Assembly: GCF_019669985.1 (NCBI RefSeq)
Contig: NZ_AP019782.1
Location: forward strand, 3,590,001-3,654,000
Direction of reading: 5' to 3'
DNA: 64,000 nt
Source: Methylogaea oryzae
Lineage (GTDB): Bacteria > Pseudomonadota > Gammaproteobacteria > Methylococcales > Methylococcaceae
The number at the start of each line of letters is the position of its first letter. The first letter of the stretch is position 1. Shown in pieces: positions 8,646 to 17,536 of the stretch. Made by a program: the position numbers and the translations under genes. Under the pieces are notes generated by a model. That model was given only the letters and a program-made list of their open reading frames with translations. It was not told where the DNA came from and did not search any database.

Positions 8646-9981
8646 TTTCGGCGCCCCCTTGCCTTGCCTGGCTTCGGCCGAAACGGCGCCTTGGGCGCAC
8701 CGGCTGGCGCGGCGGCTGGGAACCCTGCTGCTGATCCTGCTGGTGCTGCTGGCTTTCGTTCCCTGGCAACAAAACGTGCGCGGCGTCGGCCGGGTGGTGG
8801 CCTATGCGCCGGTCGAGCGGCAACAGGTGGTGAGCGCCACCGTGGACGGCCGTGTGTCGCGCTGGCTGGTGCGGGAAGGCTCCCGGGTGCGCCAAGGCGA
8901 GGTGCTGGCGGAGCTGGCCGACAACGACCCCCAGCTGTTGCAGCGCCTGGAAGCCGAGCGGCAAACCCTGCTGGCGCGCCAAGCCGCGGTGGACGCCCGG
9001 GTGGAGACCTTCCGCGAACAGCTGCGCATGGCCGAAACCGCCCGGCCCCAGGCCCTGGCCGCCGCCGAGGCGCGGCTGGACATGGCCGGGGAAAGGCGCA
9101 AGGCCGCCGAGCAAGCCCTGCAAGCGGCGCAAGCGGCCCAGCGCACCGCCGCCCTCAACCTCGATCGGCAGTCCGCCTTGCATGGCGAAGGGCTGGCCTC
9201 GCGGCGCACCCTGGAATTGGCGCAGCTGGACATGGCGCAGCGGCGCACCGACGCCGAGCGGGGCCAAGCCGCCTTGCGCGCCGCCGCTGCCGAAGTGGAA
9301 GCCTTGTCCTCCGACCGCCGCAAGCTGGAAGCGGACACCGCCGCCGCCGTGGAAAAAAGCCGGGCGGAACTCAACAAGGCCTTGGAGGACCAGAACTACG
9401 CGCGCGCCGACCTGCTCAAGCTGGAAACCCGATTGGCGCGCCAGCAGACCCAATCCGTCTCGGCGCCCCGCGACGGCGTGGTGTTGCGCCTGGCGGCCGC
9501 CCCCGGCGCGGAATTGGTCAAGGCCGGCCAGCCCTTGGCGATCCTGGTGCCCGATGCGCAAGAGCGCGCCGTGGAGCTGTGGATGGACGGCAACGACGTG
9601 CCGCTCATCGTTCCCGACAGCCGGGTGCGATTGCAATTCGAGGGCTATCCGGCGGTGCAGTTCGGCGGCTGGCCGGAGCTGTCCATCGGCAGCTTCGGCG
9701 GCCGGGTGGCGTTCATCGACGCCACCGACGACGGCAAAGGCCATTTCCGGCTGCTGGTCACGCCGGATCCGGAAGACGAGCAACCCTGGCCGGCCGAGCG
9801 CTTCCTGCGCCAGGGCGTGCGCACCAACGGCTGGGTGCAGCTGGGACGGGTGACCCTGGGCTACGAGCTGTGGCGGATTTTCAACGGCTTTCCGCCGCTG
9901 GTGCTGCCGGAACCGCCCGGACTGGCCAAGCCGGATAAGGCCGATGCTCCCAAAAGCGAAGCGGAGGGCAAAGACAAATGA
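8638..9981 (+). CDS. HlyD-family periplasmic adaptor
   Basis: 447-residue membrane fusion protein. A short cytoplasmic tail is followed by one membrane helix near residues 28-44 (LLLILLVLLAFVPW). Then come a split biotinyl-lipoyl domain (ATVDGRVSRWLVREGSRVRQGEVLAEL), a long alpha-helical hairpin rich in Ala/Glu/Arg (about residues 95-270), the second lipoyl half (SAPRDGVVLRL) and beta-barrel segments. Such proteins bridge an inner-membrane exporter to a TolC channel. The start overlaps the ABC-like gene by 8 nt and the end overlaps the TolC gene by 4 nt (ATGA), so one operon. Confidence 0.9.
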   Translation: MADFGAPLPCLASAETAPWAHRLARRLGTLLLILLVLLAFVPWQQNVRGVGRVVAYAPVERQQVVSATVDGRVSRWLVREGSRVRQGEVLAELADNDPQLLQRLEAERQTLLARQAAVDARVETFREQLRMAETARPQALAAAEARLDMAGERRKAAEQALQAAQAAQRTAALNLDRQSALHGEGLASRRTLELAQLDMAQRRTDAERGQAALRAAAAEVEALSSDRRKLEADTAAAVEKSRAELNKALEDQNYARADLLKLETRLARQQTQSVSAPRDGVVLRLAAAPGAELVKAGQPLAILVPDAQERAVELWMDGNDVPLIVPDSRVRLQFEGYPAVQFGGWPELSIGSFGGRVAFIDATDDGKGHFRLLVTPDPEDEQPWPAERFLRQGVRTNGWVQLGRVTLGYELWRIFNGFPPLVLPEPPGLAKPDKADAPKSEAEGKDK

Positions 9982-11525
9982 ACCGCACTGCTTATGCGTG
10001 GATGAACCTCCCCTGGGAGCGCGGGCATCTTGCCCGCAAGTGCCGCCCCTACGCGCCGCTTTTACGACTGGCGGCCCACTCCGACGGGGACGGGCAGGAT
10101 GCCCGCGCGCCCAGGGACGCCGCCAGAAAGGCATTCGCCGCAGCCGTTTTGCTGTCGTGGATACTCACCGCCGAAGCGGGCGACGCCGTGCCGCTGGCGT
10201 TGCACGAAGTGCTGGCCGCCGCGACCCGCGCCTTTCCCGCCCTGCTGGCGGCGGAACAGCGCAAGGAAGCGGCCGCCGGGGAAAGACTGGCGGCGGAAGG
10301 CGGCTTCGACACCTTGCTCAAATCGCAAAACCGCTGGTCCGTGGCCGGCTTGTACGAAAACCGCAATTACGACGTGAGCGTCGAACAGCCCACCGGCCTG
10401 TGGGGCGCCACCTTCTTCGGCGGCTGGCGGCGCGGCCTGGGCGATTATCCGGTATACGAGGGCAAGAGCCTCACCGCCACCGACGGCGAAGCCCGCGTCG
10501 GCGTCAACGTCCCGCTGTGGCGCAACGGCTCCATCGACCGCCGCCGCGCCAGCCTGACGCAGGCCGAGCTGGGCGAGCTGATCGCCGGCCACGAATACGA
10601 CCAGGCGCTGATCGAACTGCGCCGGGTCGCCGCCCACCGCTATTGGGACTGGGTGCTGGCCGGCCGCCGCTTGCGGGTGGCGGACGCCATGCTGGACATC
10701 GCCGAAAAACGCGACGCCGGCATCCGCCGCCGGGCGGCGGCCGGCGACATCGCCGAATTCGAGGCCGCCGACAACCAGCGCGCCATCCTGGAACGGCGCG
10801 AACGCCAGGTGGCCGCGCGCCGCCTGCTGGAACAAACCGCCATCCAGCTGTCGCTGTACTGGCGCGACGAACAGGGCCAGCCGCAGTTGCCGGACGCCGG
10901 CCGGCTGCCGACAGGATTTCCCGAGGCGGAGCCCGTGGTGTCCAAGGATTTCGCCGACGCCTTGACCACCGCCCAAGCCCAACGGCCGGAGTTGCGGCGA
11001 CTGGATTTGCAGGGACGGCAAACCGAGACCGAACTGGAACTGCAACGCAACCAACAGGCGCCGGGAGTGGACTTTTCCGTCATGGGCGCCCGCGACATCG
11101 GCCCCGGCAAGGACAAACTCAACCGGGAAGAACTCTACCTGGGCCTGAACATCGACATTCCTTTGCAGCGCCGCGTGGCCGGAGGCCGTGCCCAGGCCGC
11201 CGCCGCCAACTTGCAACGGCTCAAGCTGGAGAAACAGCTGGCGGACGACCGCATCGCCGCCGAAGTGCGCGACGCCCTGTCGGCCGTGGAAGCCGCCCGC
11301 CAGCGCCTGGAACTGGCCGGCCGGCAGCGGCAAGCCGCCAAGCGCTTGGAGGAGGGCGAGCGCACCCGCTTCGAGCTGGGCGAAAGCACCCTGTTGTTCG
11401 TCAACCTGCGGGAAATCGCCAGCGGCGACGCCGCCCTGATGGAAGCGGACGCCGCCAACGCCTTGTTTAAGGCCCACGCGGATTATCAGGCGGCATTGGG
11501 AACCGACCTTCACACCCCTCCTTGA
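9978..11525 (+). CDS. TolC-family outer membrane efflux protein with repeat-derived N-terminal extension
   Basis: 515-residue outer-membrane channel protein. From about residue 70 it shows the paired coiled-coil/beta pattern of the family (LHEVLAAATRAFPALLAAEQRKEAA, later AELGELIAGHEYDQALIELRR and repeated helical segments). The hydrophobic signal core (AFAAAVLLSWIL) begins only near residue 52. The preceding 50 residues come mostly from a palindromic repeat (10011-10116). The ATG at 9978 overlaps the hlyD stop. No ATG or GTG is available between the repeat and the signal core, so either the extension is translated or a non-canonical start is used. Third gene of the exporter operon. Confidence 0.85.
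   Translation: MNRTAYAWMNLPWERGHLARKCRPYAPLLRLAAHSDGDGQDARAPRDAARKAFAAAVLLSWILTAEAGDAVPLALHEVLAAATRAFPALLAAEQRKEAAAGERLAAEGGFDTLLKSQNRWSVAGLYENRNYDVSVEQPTGLWGATFFGGWRRGLGDYPVYEGKSLTATDGEARVGVNVPLWRNGSIDRRRASLTQAELGELIAGHEYDQALIELRRVAAHRYWDWVLAGRRLRVADAMLDIAEKRDAGIRRRAAAGDIAEFEAADNQRAILERRERQVAARRLLEQTAIQLSLYWRDEQGQPQLPDAGRLPTGFPEAEPVVSKDFADALTTAQAQRPELRRLDLQGRQTETELELQRNQQAPGVDFSVMGARDIGPGKDKLNREELYLGLNIDIPLQRRVAGGRAQAAAANLQRLKLEKQLADDRIAAEVRDALSAVEAARQRLELAGRQRQAAKRLEEGERTRFELGESTLLFVNLREIASGDAALMEADAANALFKAHADYQAALGTDLHTPP
10011..10116. repeat. 106-bp inverted-repeat element inside the tolC-like gene
   Basis: Left arm CCCTGGGAGCGCGGGCATCT, continuing to 10040; right arm about 10089-10116, its near-perfect reverse complement (CCCTGGGCGCGCGGGCATCC read on the minus strand). 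The centre is unpaired. It resembles dispersed palindromic (REP/MITE-like) repeats. It is in frame with the host gene and carries no stop. Confidence 0.8.
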
Positions 11526-11675
11526 ACCCATTTTTCAAACTCATCGCGCGGGGACCAAACCACTTGACGCCGAAAGCCGCCATATACCGTCCGCATTCGA
11601 CAGCGCGGCGATGCCGCGCCTCGCCCTGAGGCATGGCATCGCCTTATTCACCGACTCCCTGCAGGAACTGACGTA

Positions 11676-12566
11676 ATGATGCATAAAACGCCATTGACCG
11701 AATCCCGGCTCGTCGCGGGAACCGCCGCCTTCGCTGACCGTTACCGGACCTTCCTGGTCGATCAATGGGGCGTCTTGCACGACGGCCGGCAACCGTTCCC
11801 CGGCGCCGTCGACTGCCTGCGCCGCCTGATGGCCCAAGGCAAGCAGGTGGCGGTGCTCAGCAACTCGGGCAAGCCGGCGGCCGACAACGTCGCACGCCTG
11901 CGCGCCATGGGCATCCCCGAAGACTGCTACACCGCCGTGGTCACATCCGGCGAAGTGGTCCGCAACGCCTTGGCTGCGCGCACGCCGCCTTTCCCGCCGT
12001 CCCTGGGCCGCCGCTGTTTCCTGCTGAGCAGCGACGGCTCGGACAGCTTGGTGCGGGGACTCGACTTGGAGCTAACGCCGACCGTGGCCGACGCCGACTT
12101 CATCCTGCTGGCCGGCGTGGCCGACGGCCTGCCTCTGGAACATTACCTGCCCCTGTTGGAATGCGGCGGCAACCGCGGATTGCCCCTGATCTGCGCCAAT
12201 CCCGACCTGGTGCGCTTCTCGCCGCAAGGATTGACCTTCAGCGCCGGCGAACTGGCGCGGCGCTACGAACAACTGGGCGGCACGGTGCATTACATCGGCA
12301 AACCCCACGAGGCCATCTACCGCTATTGCGGCCAGGTGCTGGCGGATTTCGACCCGGCCCAGGCCGTGGCCGTCGGCGATTCCGTCGGCCACGACGTGGT
12401 GGGCGGCCACCGGGCGGGCTTGGCGACGGCCTTCGTCACCGGCGGCATCCACGGCGCCGATTTCGCCGACGCGGCGGACGATGCCGCGCGCCTGCGTCGC
12501 GTATCGGCCATCGCCCGCGAGCACGGGGTTTGGCCCGACTGGGTCATCCCCGGCTTTGCCTGGTAA
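11676..12566 (+). CDS. HAD-superfamily class IIA hydrolase (TIGR01459-like)
   Basis: 296 residues. HAD phosphatase related to NagD. Motif I is LVDQWGVLHDG near residue 28, motif II is VLSNSGKPA, and motif III/IV is AVAVGDSVGHDVVGG. The nucleophile Asp is present, but the +2 residue, usually the Asp general acid/base, is Trp (D-Q-W-G), as I recall for this subfamily. Substrate unknown; cytoplasmic. Two tandem ATGs (11676, 11679) are possible starts. It is flanked by 150 bp upstream and 250 bp downstream and appears monocistronic. Confidence 0.85.
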   Translation: MMHKTPLTESRLVAGTAAFADRYRTFLVDQWGVLHDGRQPFPGAVDCLRRLMAQGKQVAVLSNSGKPAADNVARLRAMGIPEDCYTAVVTSGEVVRNALAARTPPFPPSLGRRCFLLSSDGSDSLVRGLDLELTPTVADADFILLAGVADGLPLEHYLPLLECGGNRGLPLICANPDLVRFSPQGLTFSAGELARRYEQLGGTVHYIGKPHEAIYRYCGQVLADFDPAQAVAVGDSVGHDVVGGHRAGLATAFVTGGIHGADFADAADDAARLRRVSAIAREHGVWPDWVIPGFAW

Positions 12567-12816
12567 ACGCCGGCCGACGGGTCCGGTTGCTTGCGGATAT
12601 TCCGCCGCGATGCCCGCGCCGCGGGCCCGGAAAATAGCCGTGGCGCTTTACCGCTGAGCACATATACACTGAGGCTTGCGGCGCCGGCGAGGCGAAATCC
12701 GACGGGGCCGCATCGGTAAATTCGGCCCCGGCCGCGCGCGAACGGCGGGGACGCCCGAACAAGGATTGGCCGGCATGAACCCCATGCCGCACGTCATCGA
12801 TCGAGGGAGGAAAGCC

Positions 12817-13056
12817 ATGTTCGCCAGCTTGCGCATTTTGAGGCCGGAGGATCGGCTTATTTATCTTAACGGCGACTACCAGAACCCGGCGGGAAACTCA
12901 TCGACCGACACGTTCACCGTCGCCGCCGGCGGCCATACCGCCGAGACGCTCGACAGCCAAGGCAAAGTGGACTTCCGCAAAAAATTCCGCGTCACGGCTC
13001 GGCAAACGTCTGTGGCAATCGAGCTCGATCCGGTCGTGCCGCCGGAATCGGTCTGA
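12817..13056 (+). CDS. Small hypothetical protein upstream of patatin lipoprotein
   Basis: 79 residues from the ATG at 12817, chosen because a strong GAGGGAGGA ribosome-binding site ends 6-7 nt before it; the frame is open further upstream. No signal peptide, cysteine or membrane helix. It is mostly short polar and beta-prone segments (FTVAAGGHTAETLDSQGK, FRKKFRVTARQTSVAIELD). It ends 12 nt before the patatin-like gene, whose start is preceded by a similar GAGGGAGGA, so the pair is probably one transcript. I do not recognise the family. Confidence 0.6.
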   Translation: MFASLRILRPEDRLIYLNGDYQNPAGNSSTDTFTVAAGGHTAETLDSQGKVDFRKKFRVTARQTSVAIELDPVVPPESV

Positions 13057-13068
13057 GGGAGGACGGTC

Positions 13069-14547
13069 ATGGGGATTTTCAATGCGCGGGACGTCCTGCG
13101 CGGCGTTTGCTTCGCGGCAGCGCTTTTTACGGCCGGTTGCTCTTATCCCACCCGCAACCAGGAAGCCCAGATCGTTGACGAAAGCCACGGCTACCGCTGG
13201 AACAAGCTGCCGCCGTCCGGGCTGGAAGACACCCTGGTCGTTGTCACCGCCTCGGGGGGCGGCACACGCGCCGCCGCACTGACGCTTTCGGTGCTCCGGG
13301 CGCTCAATGAGATCGCGCTGCCCCACGGCGCAACCCTGGCCCAAGAAATCGACATCATTTCCTCGGTCTCGGGCGGCAGCGTCGCCGCCGGCTATTTCGC
13401 CCTCGAAGGGCCCGCCGGCTTCGACAAGCTGGAAAACGACTTCATACGCCGCGACGGCATGCGCGCCCTGCTTTTCGACGGGCTCAACCCCCTGGGCTTG
13501 GCGCGACTGGCCGCGCCCGGCCTGGAGCGCATAGACCTGTTGATCGACTACCTCGATGAGCGGCTGTTCCACGGCGCCACTTACCAGGCGTTGCTGGATC
13601 GCCAGCGCTTGCCGTTCCTCGTGCTGAACGCGGCGGACATGGTGGAGGGCGTCCCGTTTCCGTTCACCCAGCGCAAAATGGACCTGCTCTGCAGCGACCT
13701 TTCGAGCCTGCCGCTGGCGACCGCCGTTGCCGCTTCCGCCGCCTTTCCGGTCGCCCTGACGCCGGTGACGCTGACCAACTATTCGCCCTGTTCCGCCACC
13801 CAAGGGAAAAGCCATTGGCCGCCGCCCTGGGTGACCGACAGCATCGACGAGCCCGGCACGCGGCAGGAGGACGGCGTTTGGTACGACAATCCCCAGCGCG
13901 CGTCGCTGGCCCGCGTGGAACAAGCCTACGCCCTCGGCAAGGACGGCAAAGCGCCGAAAAGCTACATCCATTTGCTCGACGGCGGCATCGCCGACAACCT
14001 GGGCATCTCCGAGCCGCTGCGCATGCTGGCGACGCGCGATACGCAGCGCTCGCTGCTCGGCGGAATCGACAGCGGGCGGATCACCAAGCTGATCTTCGTC
14101 GTGGTCAACGCGCGATCCTTCGCCCCATCCGAGCTCGACCAGCGACAGGCGACGCCAGGCGAGTTGGACATGCTGCTCGCCTCGATCAACGCGCCGATAG
14201 ACCGAACCACCGCCGGCACCGCGGCGCAGCTGCGCAATTTGCTCATGGACGAATTCCGCCAAATGGCGCTTGGCGATCCCGCGAAAAAAGCGCGTTTCGA
14301 AGCGCTGGCCGACAATACCGCCCTGATCTCGGTGGATTTCGACGCCATCGTCGACGCCGACTGCCGGCGCAAATACCAAGCGATTTCGACGACATGGTCA
14401 TTGGACAAACGGCGCATAGACGCCTTGCTGAAAGTCGGCGGCGCATTGCTCGGCAGCGACCCGGAATTCGAGCGGCTGCTGCGACTGCTGGGCGATCCCG
14501 CGCGTCCGCGGCTGGCGACGATGGAGGAGGCGTGCCAAGCGCTTTGA
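13069..14547 (+). CDS. Patatin-like phospholipase, lipoprotein
   Basis: 492 residues. The N-terminal signal ends in FTAGC with a candidate lipidated Cys24 (the -3 residue is Thr, slightly off consensus). The patatin core starts with the oxyanion glycine loop SGGGTRAAAL. The nucleophile Ser101 is in SVSGGS, and the catalytic-dyad Asp304 is in LLDGGIADNLGI. Predicted esterase or phospholipase A acting at the cell envelope. All catalytic elements are intact. It is separated by 12 nt from the small upstream gene. Substrate not determinable from sequence. Confidence 0.88.
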   Translation: MGIFNARDVLRGVCFAAALFTAGCSYPTRNQEAQIVDESHGYRWNKLPPSGLEDTLVVVTASGGGTRAAALTLSVLRALNEIALPHGATLAQEIDIISSVSGGSVAAGYFALEGPAGFDKLENDFIRRDGMRALLFDGLNPLGLARLAAPGLERIDLLIDYLDERLFHGATYQALLDRQRLPFLVLNAADMVEGVPFPFTQRKMDLLCSDLSSLPLATAVAASAAFPVALTPVTLTNYSPCSATQGKSHWPPPWVTDSIDEPGTRQEDGVWYDNPQRASLARVEQAYALGKDGKAPKSYIHLLDGGIADNLGISEPLRMLATRDTQRSLLGGIDSGRITKLIFVVVNARSFAPSELDQRQATPGELDMLLASINAPIDRTTAGTAAQLRNLLMDEFRQMALGDPAKKARFEALADNTALISVDFDAIVDADCRRKYQAISTTWSLDKRRIDALLKVGGALLGSDPEFERLLRLLGDPARPRLATMEEACQAL

Positions 14548-14720
14548 GGAGGCCGCCAAGGCTTGCGCCACCGGGGATGGAGGGGATAGCCCGCTTGGAG
14601 TAGAATTGTCCGTTGTTCCAGGGGCGCGGGGCCGCCCCTTGCCTCCGGTAAACCTGCCGATAGCGGCGACTTTCCCTCGTTCCGACGACCCAACGGGCCA
14701 CCCGCCCTAGGCCAGTTTTG

Positions 14721-15692
14721 ATGAAAACACCGACTCCCGAAACCATCGCCGCCGCCGCGCAATGCCTGCGGGACGGCGGCTTGGTGGCCATTCCCACGGA
14801 AACCGTTTACGGCTTGGGCGCGGATGCTTCCAATCCGCAGGCGGTGCTGCGCATTTTCGCGGCCAAAGGGCGTCCGGCGGACCATCCGCTCATCGTCCAC
14901 GCAGCCGGCGCCGAATCCCTGGAATATTGGGCGCGGGAAGTGCCCGAAGGGGCGTTGCGGCTGGCGGCGCGCTACTGGCCCGGCCCCTTGACGCTGATCT
15001 TGAAGCGCGGGCGCGCGCCGCTGGAAGTCACCGGCGGGCAGGACTCCGTTGGGCTGCGGGTGCCGGCCCATCCGGTGGCGCTGGCCTTGTTGCGCGCCTT
15101 CGGCGGCGGCGTCGCCGCGCCGTCCGCCAACCGCTTCGGGCGGGTCAGCCCGACCCGCGCCTGGCACGTGCGGCGCGAACTGGGCGATCGGGTGGACATG
15201 ATCCTGGACGGCGGCCCCTGCCGCGTCGGGGTGGAATCCACCATCCTCAGCCTGGCGGGCGACCGGCCGGTGCTGCTGCGGCCCGGCGCCATCGCCCTGT
15301 CGGAATTGCAGGAAGTGCTGGGCGAGGAAATCGCCCCGCCCAGCACCCCGGTCGCCATCCGCGCCCCGGGCATGCTGGCCTCCCATTACGCGCCGGAAAC
15401 GCCGTTCGAGGTTTGGCCGGCGGAAGAGCTGCGGCAACGGGCGGAGGAACTGGCGCAAACCGGACGCCGGGCCGCCATCCTGTTCATCGATCCGCAACGC
15501 TGCGGCATCGCCGCCACGCCCGACCTGCTGCCTTTCCCCATGCCGGCCGAACCGGACGACTACGCACGCCGGCTGTTCGCCGTGCTGCGCCGCTTCGACC
15601 GCATGGGCCTGGACGTGCTGCTGGCGGAAGCGCCGCCGGAAACGGAGGCTTGGCAGGCGGTTAGGGACCGCATGCGGCGGGCGAGTTGCTAG
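14721..15692 (+). CDS. L-threonylcarbamoyladenylate synthase (Sua5 type)
   Basis: 323 residues. Makes threonylcarbamoyl-AMP from Thr, bicarbonate and ATP for the t6A37 modification of ANN-decoding tRNAs. The N-terminal YrdC fold shows GGLVAIPTETVYGLGADA, KGRPADHPLIVH and SANRFGRVSPT. After the linker RAPGMLASHYAP there is a C-terminal Sua5 domain, so this is the long two-domain form and not the short TsaC of E. coli. A TTG codon precedes the ATG at 14721; I prefer the ATG. Single gene followed by a dispersed repeat. Confidence 0.93.
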   Translation: MKTPTPETIAAAAQCLRDGGLVAIPTETVYGLGADASNPQAVLRIFAAKGRPADHPLIVHAAGAESLEYWAREVPEGALRLAARYWPGPLTLILKRGRAPLEVTGGQDSVGLRVPAHPVALALLRAFGGGVAAPSANRFGRVSPTRAWHVRRELGDRVDMILDGGPCRVGVESTILSLAGDRPVLLRPGAIALSELQEVLGEEIAPPSTPVAIRAPGMLASHYAPETPFEVWPAEELRQRAEELAQTGRRAAILFIDPQRCGIAATPDLLPFPMPAEPDDYARRLFAVLRRFDRMGLDVLLAEAPPETEAWQAVRDRMRRASC

Positions 15693-15713
15693 GAACACTG
15701 CAAATAATTAATG

Positions 15714-15809
15714 CTCCTTCTCCCTCCGGGAGAAGGCTGGGATGAGGGGAAAAAGGTCACGGCCTTTTACTTCCCCTCACCCTAACCCTCTCCCTAAGGG
15801 AGAGGGAAC
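15714..15809. repeat. Dispersed ~96-bp palindromic repeat, copy A
   Basis: Starts CTCCTTCTCCCTCCGGGAGA and ends in the CCCTCACCCTAACCCTCTCC segment followed by GAGAGGGAAC. The element can fold on itself (GGGGA...TCCCC). It fills most of the Sua5-purE gap. A diverged second copy lies at 44613-44708. Confidence 0.8.
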
Positions 15810-15899
15810 AATAAGCGGGCCTGAATTGAAAGCATTGCCGCATCCCCCGGTGCGGCGGAAAGAAGTACCGATTTCGATTTTTTAAAGCGAGGTAAATCA

Positions 15900-16400
15900 A
15901 TGTCCGATCCAATCGTCGGCATCGTCATGGGCAGTCAGAGCGACTGGAACGTCATGCGCCACGCGGCGGAGCAGCTGCAAAGCTTCGGCGTGCCGTTCGA
16001 GACGCGCGTCGTGTCCGCGCACCGCACGCCGGACCTGTTGTTCAGCTACGCGGAAAGCGCCGAGGAACGCGGCCTGGCCTGCATCATCGCCGGCGCCGGC
16101 GGTGCCGCCCATTTGCCGGGCATGATCGCCGCCAAGACCATCGTGCCGGTGCTAGGCGTGCCGGTGCCTTCCGCCTACCTGAAGGGCATGGACTCCCTGT
16201 TGTCCATCGTGCAGATGCCCAAGGGCATACCCGTTGCGACATTCGCCATTGGTGAGGCCGGCGCCGCCAATGCCGGGCTGTTCGCCGCGGCGCTGCTGGC
16301 GCGCAACGACGGCTCGCTGGCCTCGGCCCTCAACGCCTTCCGCGCCAAGCAGCGCGACACGGTGCTGGCCATGTCCCTGCCGCCGGAGGAACAGGCATGA
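15900..16400 (+). CDS. purE: N5-carboxyaminoimidazole ribonucleotide mutase
   Basis: 166 residues, class I PurE. Converts N5-CAIR to CAIR in purine synthesis; forms an octamer. Motifs: [13 protein letters not shown] (phosphate loop), VVSAHRTPD with the catalytic His, and [14 protein letters not shown]. Ribosome-binding GAGGT lies 7 nt before the ATG. The stop overlaps the purK start by 4 nt (ATGA). Typical purEK order. Confidence 0.97.
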   Translation: MSDPIVGIVMGSQSDWNVMRHAAEQLQSFGVPFETRVVSAHRTPDLLFSYAESAEERGLACIIAGAGGAAHLPGMIAAKTIVPVLGVPVPSAYLKGMDSLLSIVQMPKGIPVATFAIGEAGAANAGLFAAALLARNDGSLASALNAFRAKQRDTVLAMSLPPEEQA

Positions 16401-17536
16401 TTTTGCCCGGCGCAACCTTAGGCATGTTGGGCGGCGGCCAGTTGGGCCGCATGTTCACCGTGGCGGCCCGCACCATGGGCTACCGGGTGATCGTGCTCGA
16501 TCCCGATCCCAACAGCCCGGCCGGCAGCTTCGCCGACGAGCACCTGTGCCAGCCCTACGACGACCAGGAGGCCCTGGACTATATGGGCCGCGAGTGCGCG
16601 GCGGTCACCACCGAATTCGAGAACATCCCCGCCTCCAGCCTGGATCACCTGGGCGGCAGCTGCATCGTACGGCCGGGCCATGGCGCCATCGCCGTCACCC
16701 AGGACCGCATCCTGGAAAAAAACTTCCTGCGGGACAACGGCTTCGGCACGGCCAAAACCGTGGCGGTGCGCACGGCGGACGATCTGGCGGCGGCCTTCGC
16801 CGAAGTCGGTTCGCCGGCCCTGCTGAAAACCGCCCGCTTCGGCTACGACGGCAAAGGGCAACACCTGGGCCGCAGCCTGGAGGAGCTGGCCGAGGCCTAT
16901 GAGCGGTTCGGCAACGTGCCCTGCGTGCTGGAAGAATTCCTGGATTTGGACAAGGAAATCTCCGTAGTCATCGGCCGCGGCGCCGACGGCCAAACCACCG
17001 CCTACGCCCCGGCGGAAAACCGCCACCGCAACGGCATCCTGGACGTCTCCATCGCCCCGGCCCGCATCGACCCGGCCACGGCGGAAAAAGCCTGCGCCAT
17101 GGCCCAGGCCATCGGCACCCGGCTGGATTACTGCGGCGTGCTGGCGGTCGAGTTCTTCGTGCTGAAGGACGGCCACCTGCTGGTCAACGAAATCGCTCCC
17201 CGTCCCCACAACAGCGGCCACTACACCCTGGACGCCTGCTCCTGCTCCCAGTTCGAGCAGCAAGTGCGCACCCTGTGCGGCCTGCCCCTGGGCGACACCC
17301 GGCCGCTGCGCCCGTCGGTGATGGTCAACCTGCTGGGCGACGTGTGGCGCGAAGACGGCCCGCCGCCCTGGGAAACCATCCTCGGCCATCCCCGCGCCAA
17401 GCTGCACCTGTACGGCAAGCAGGAAGCCCGTGTCGGCCGCAAGATGGGCCATTACACCGTGCTGGGCGAAACCGTGGAGGAAGCCCTGACCGACGCCCTG
17501 GCGATCCGCGCGCAATTGCTGCCGGACAGCCCGTGA
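16397..17536 (+). CDS. purK: N5-carboxyaminoimidazole ribonucleotide synthase
   Basis: 379-residue ATP-grasp enzyme that carboxylates AIR with bicarbonate and ATP, supplying PurE. Begins [15 protein letters not shown] (Rossmann-like loop). The ATP-grasp core has [27 protein letters not shown] and [20 protein letters not shown]. Slightly longer than E. coli PurK (355). Translationally coupled on both sides: ATGA with purE, and its TGA stop overlaps the GTG of the following phosphatase. Confidence 0.97.
   Translation: MILPGATLGMLGGGQLGRMFTVAARTMGYRVIVLDPDPNSPAGSFADEHLCQPYDDQEALDYMGRECAAVTTEFENIPASSLDHLGGSCIVRPGHGAIAVTQDRILEKNFLRDNGFGTAKTVAVRTADDLAAAFAEVGSPALLKTARFGYDGKGQHLGRSLEELAEAYERFGNVPCVLEEFLDLDKEISVVIGRGADGQTTAYAPAENRHRNGILDVSIAPARIDPATAEKACAMAQAIGTRLDYCGVLAVEFFVLKDGHLLVNEIAPRPHNSGHYTLDACSCSQFEQQVRTLCGLPLGDTRPLRPSVMVNLLGDVWREDGPPPWETILGHPRAKLHLYGKQEARVGRKMGHYTVLGETVEEALTDALAIRAQLLPDSP

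Noticed and set aside
9944-11470. Alternative 508-codon frame over the tolC-like gene
   Set aside because: Arg/Gly/Pro-rich translation with no family pattern, while the 9978 frame shows a TolC-family protein coupled to hlyD.
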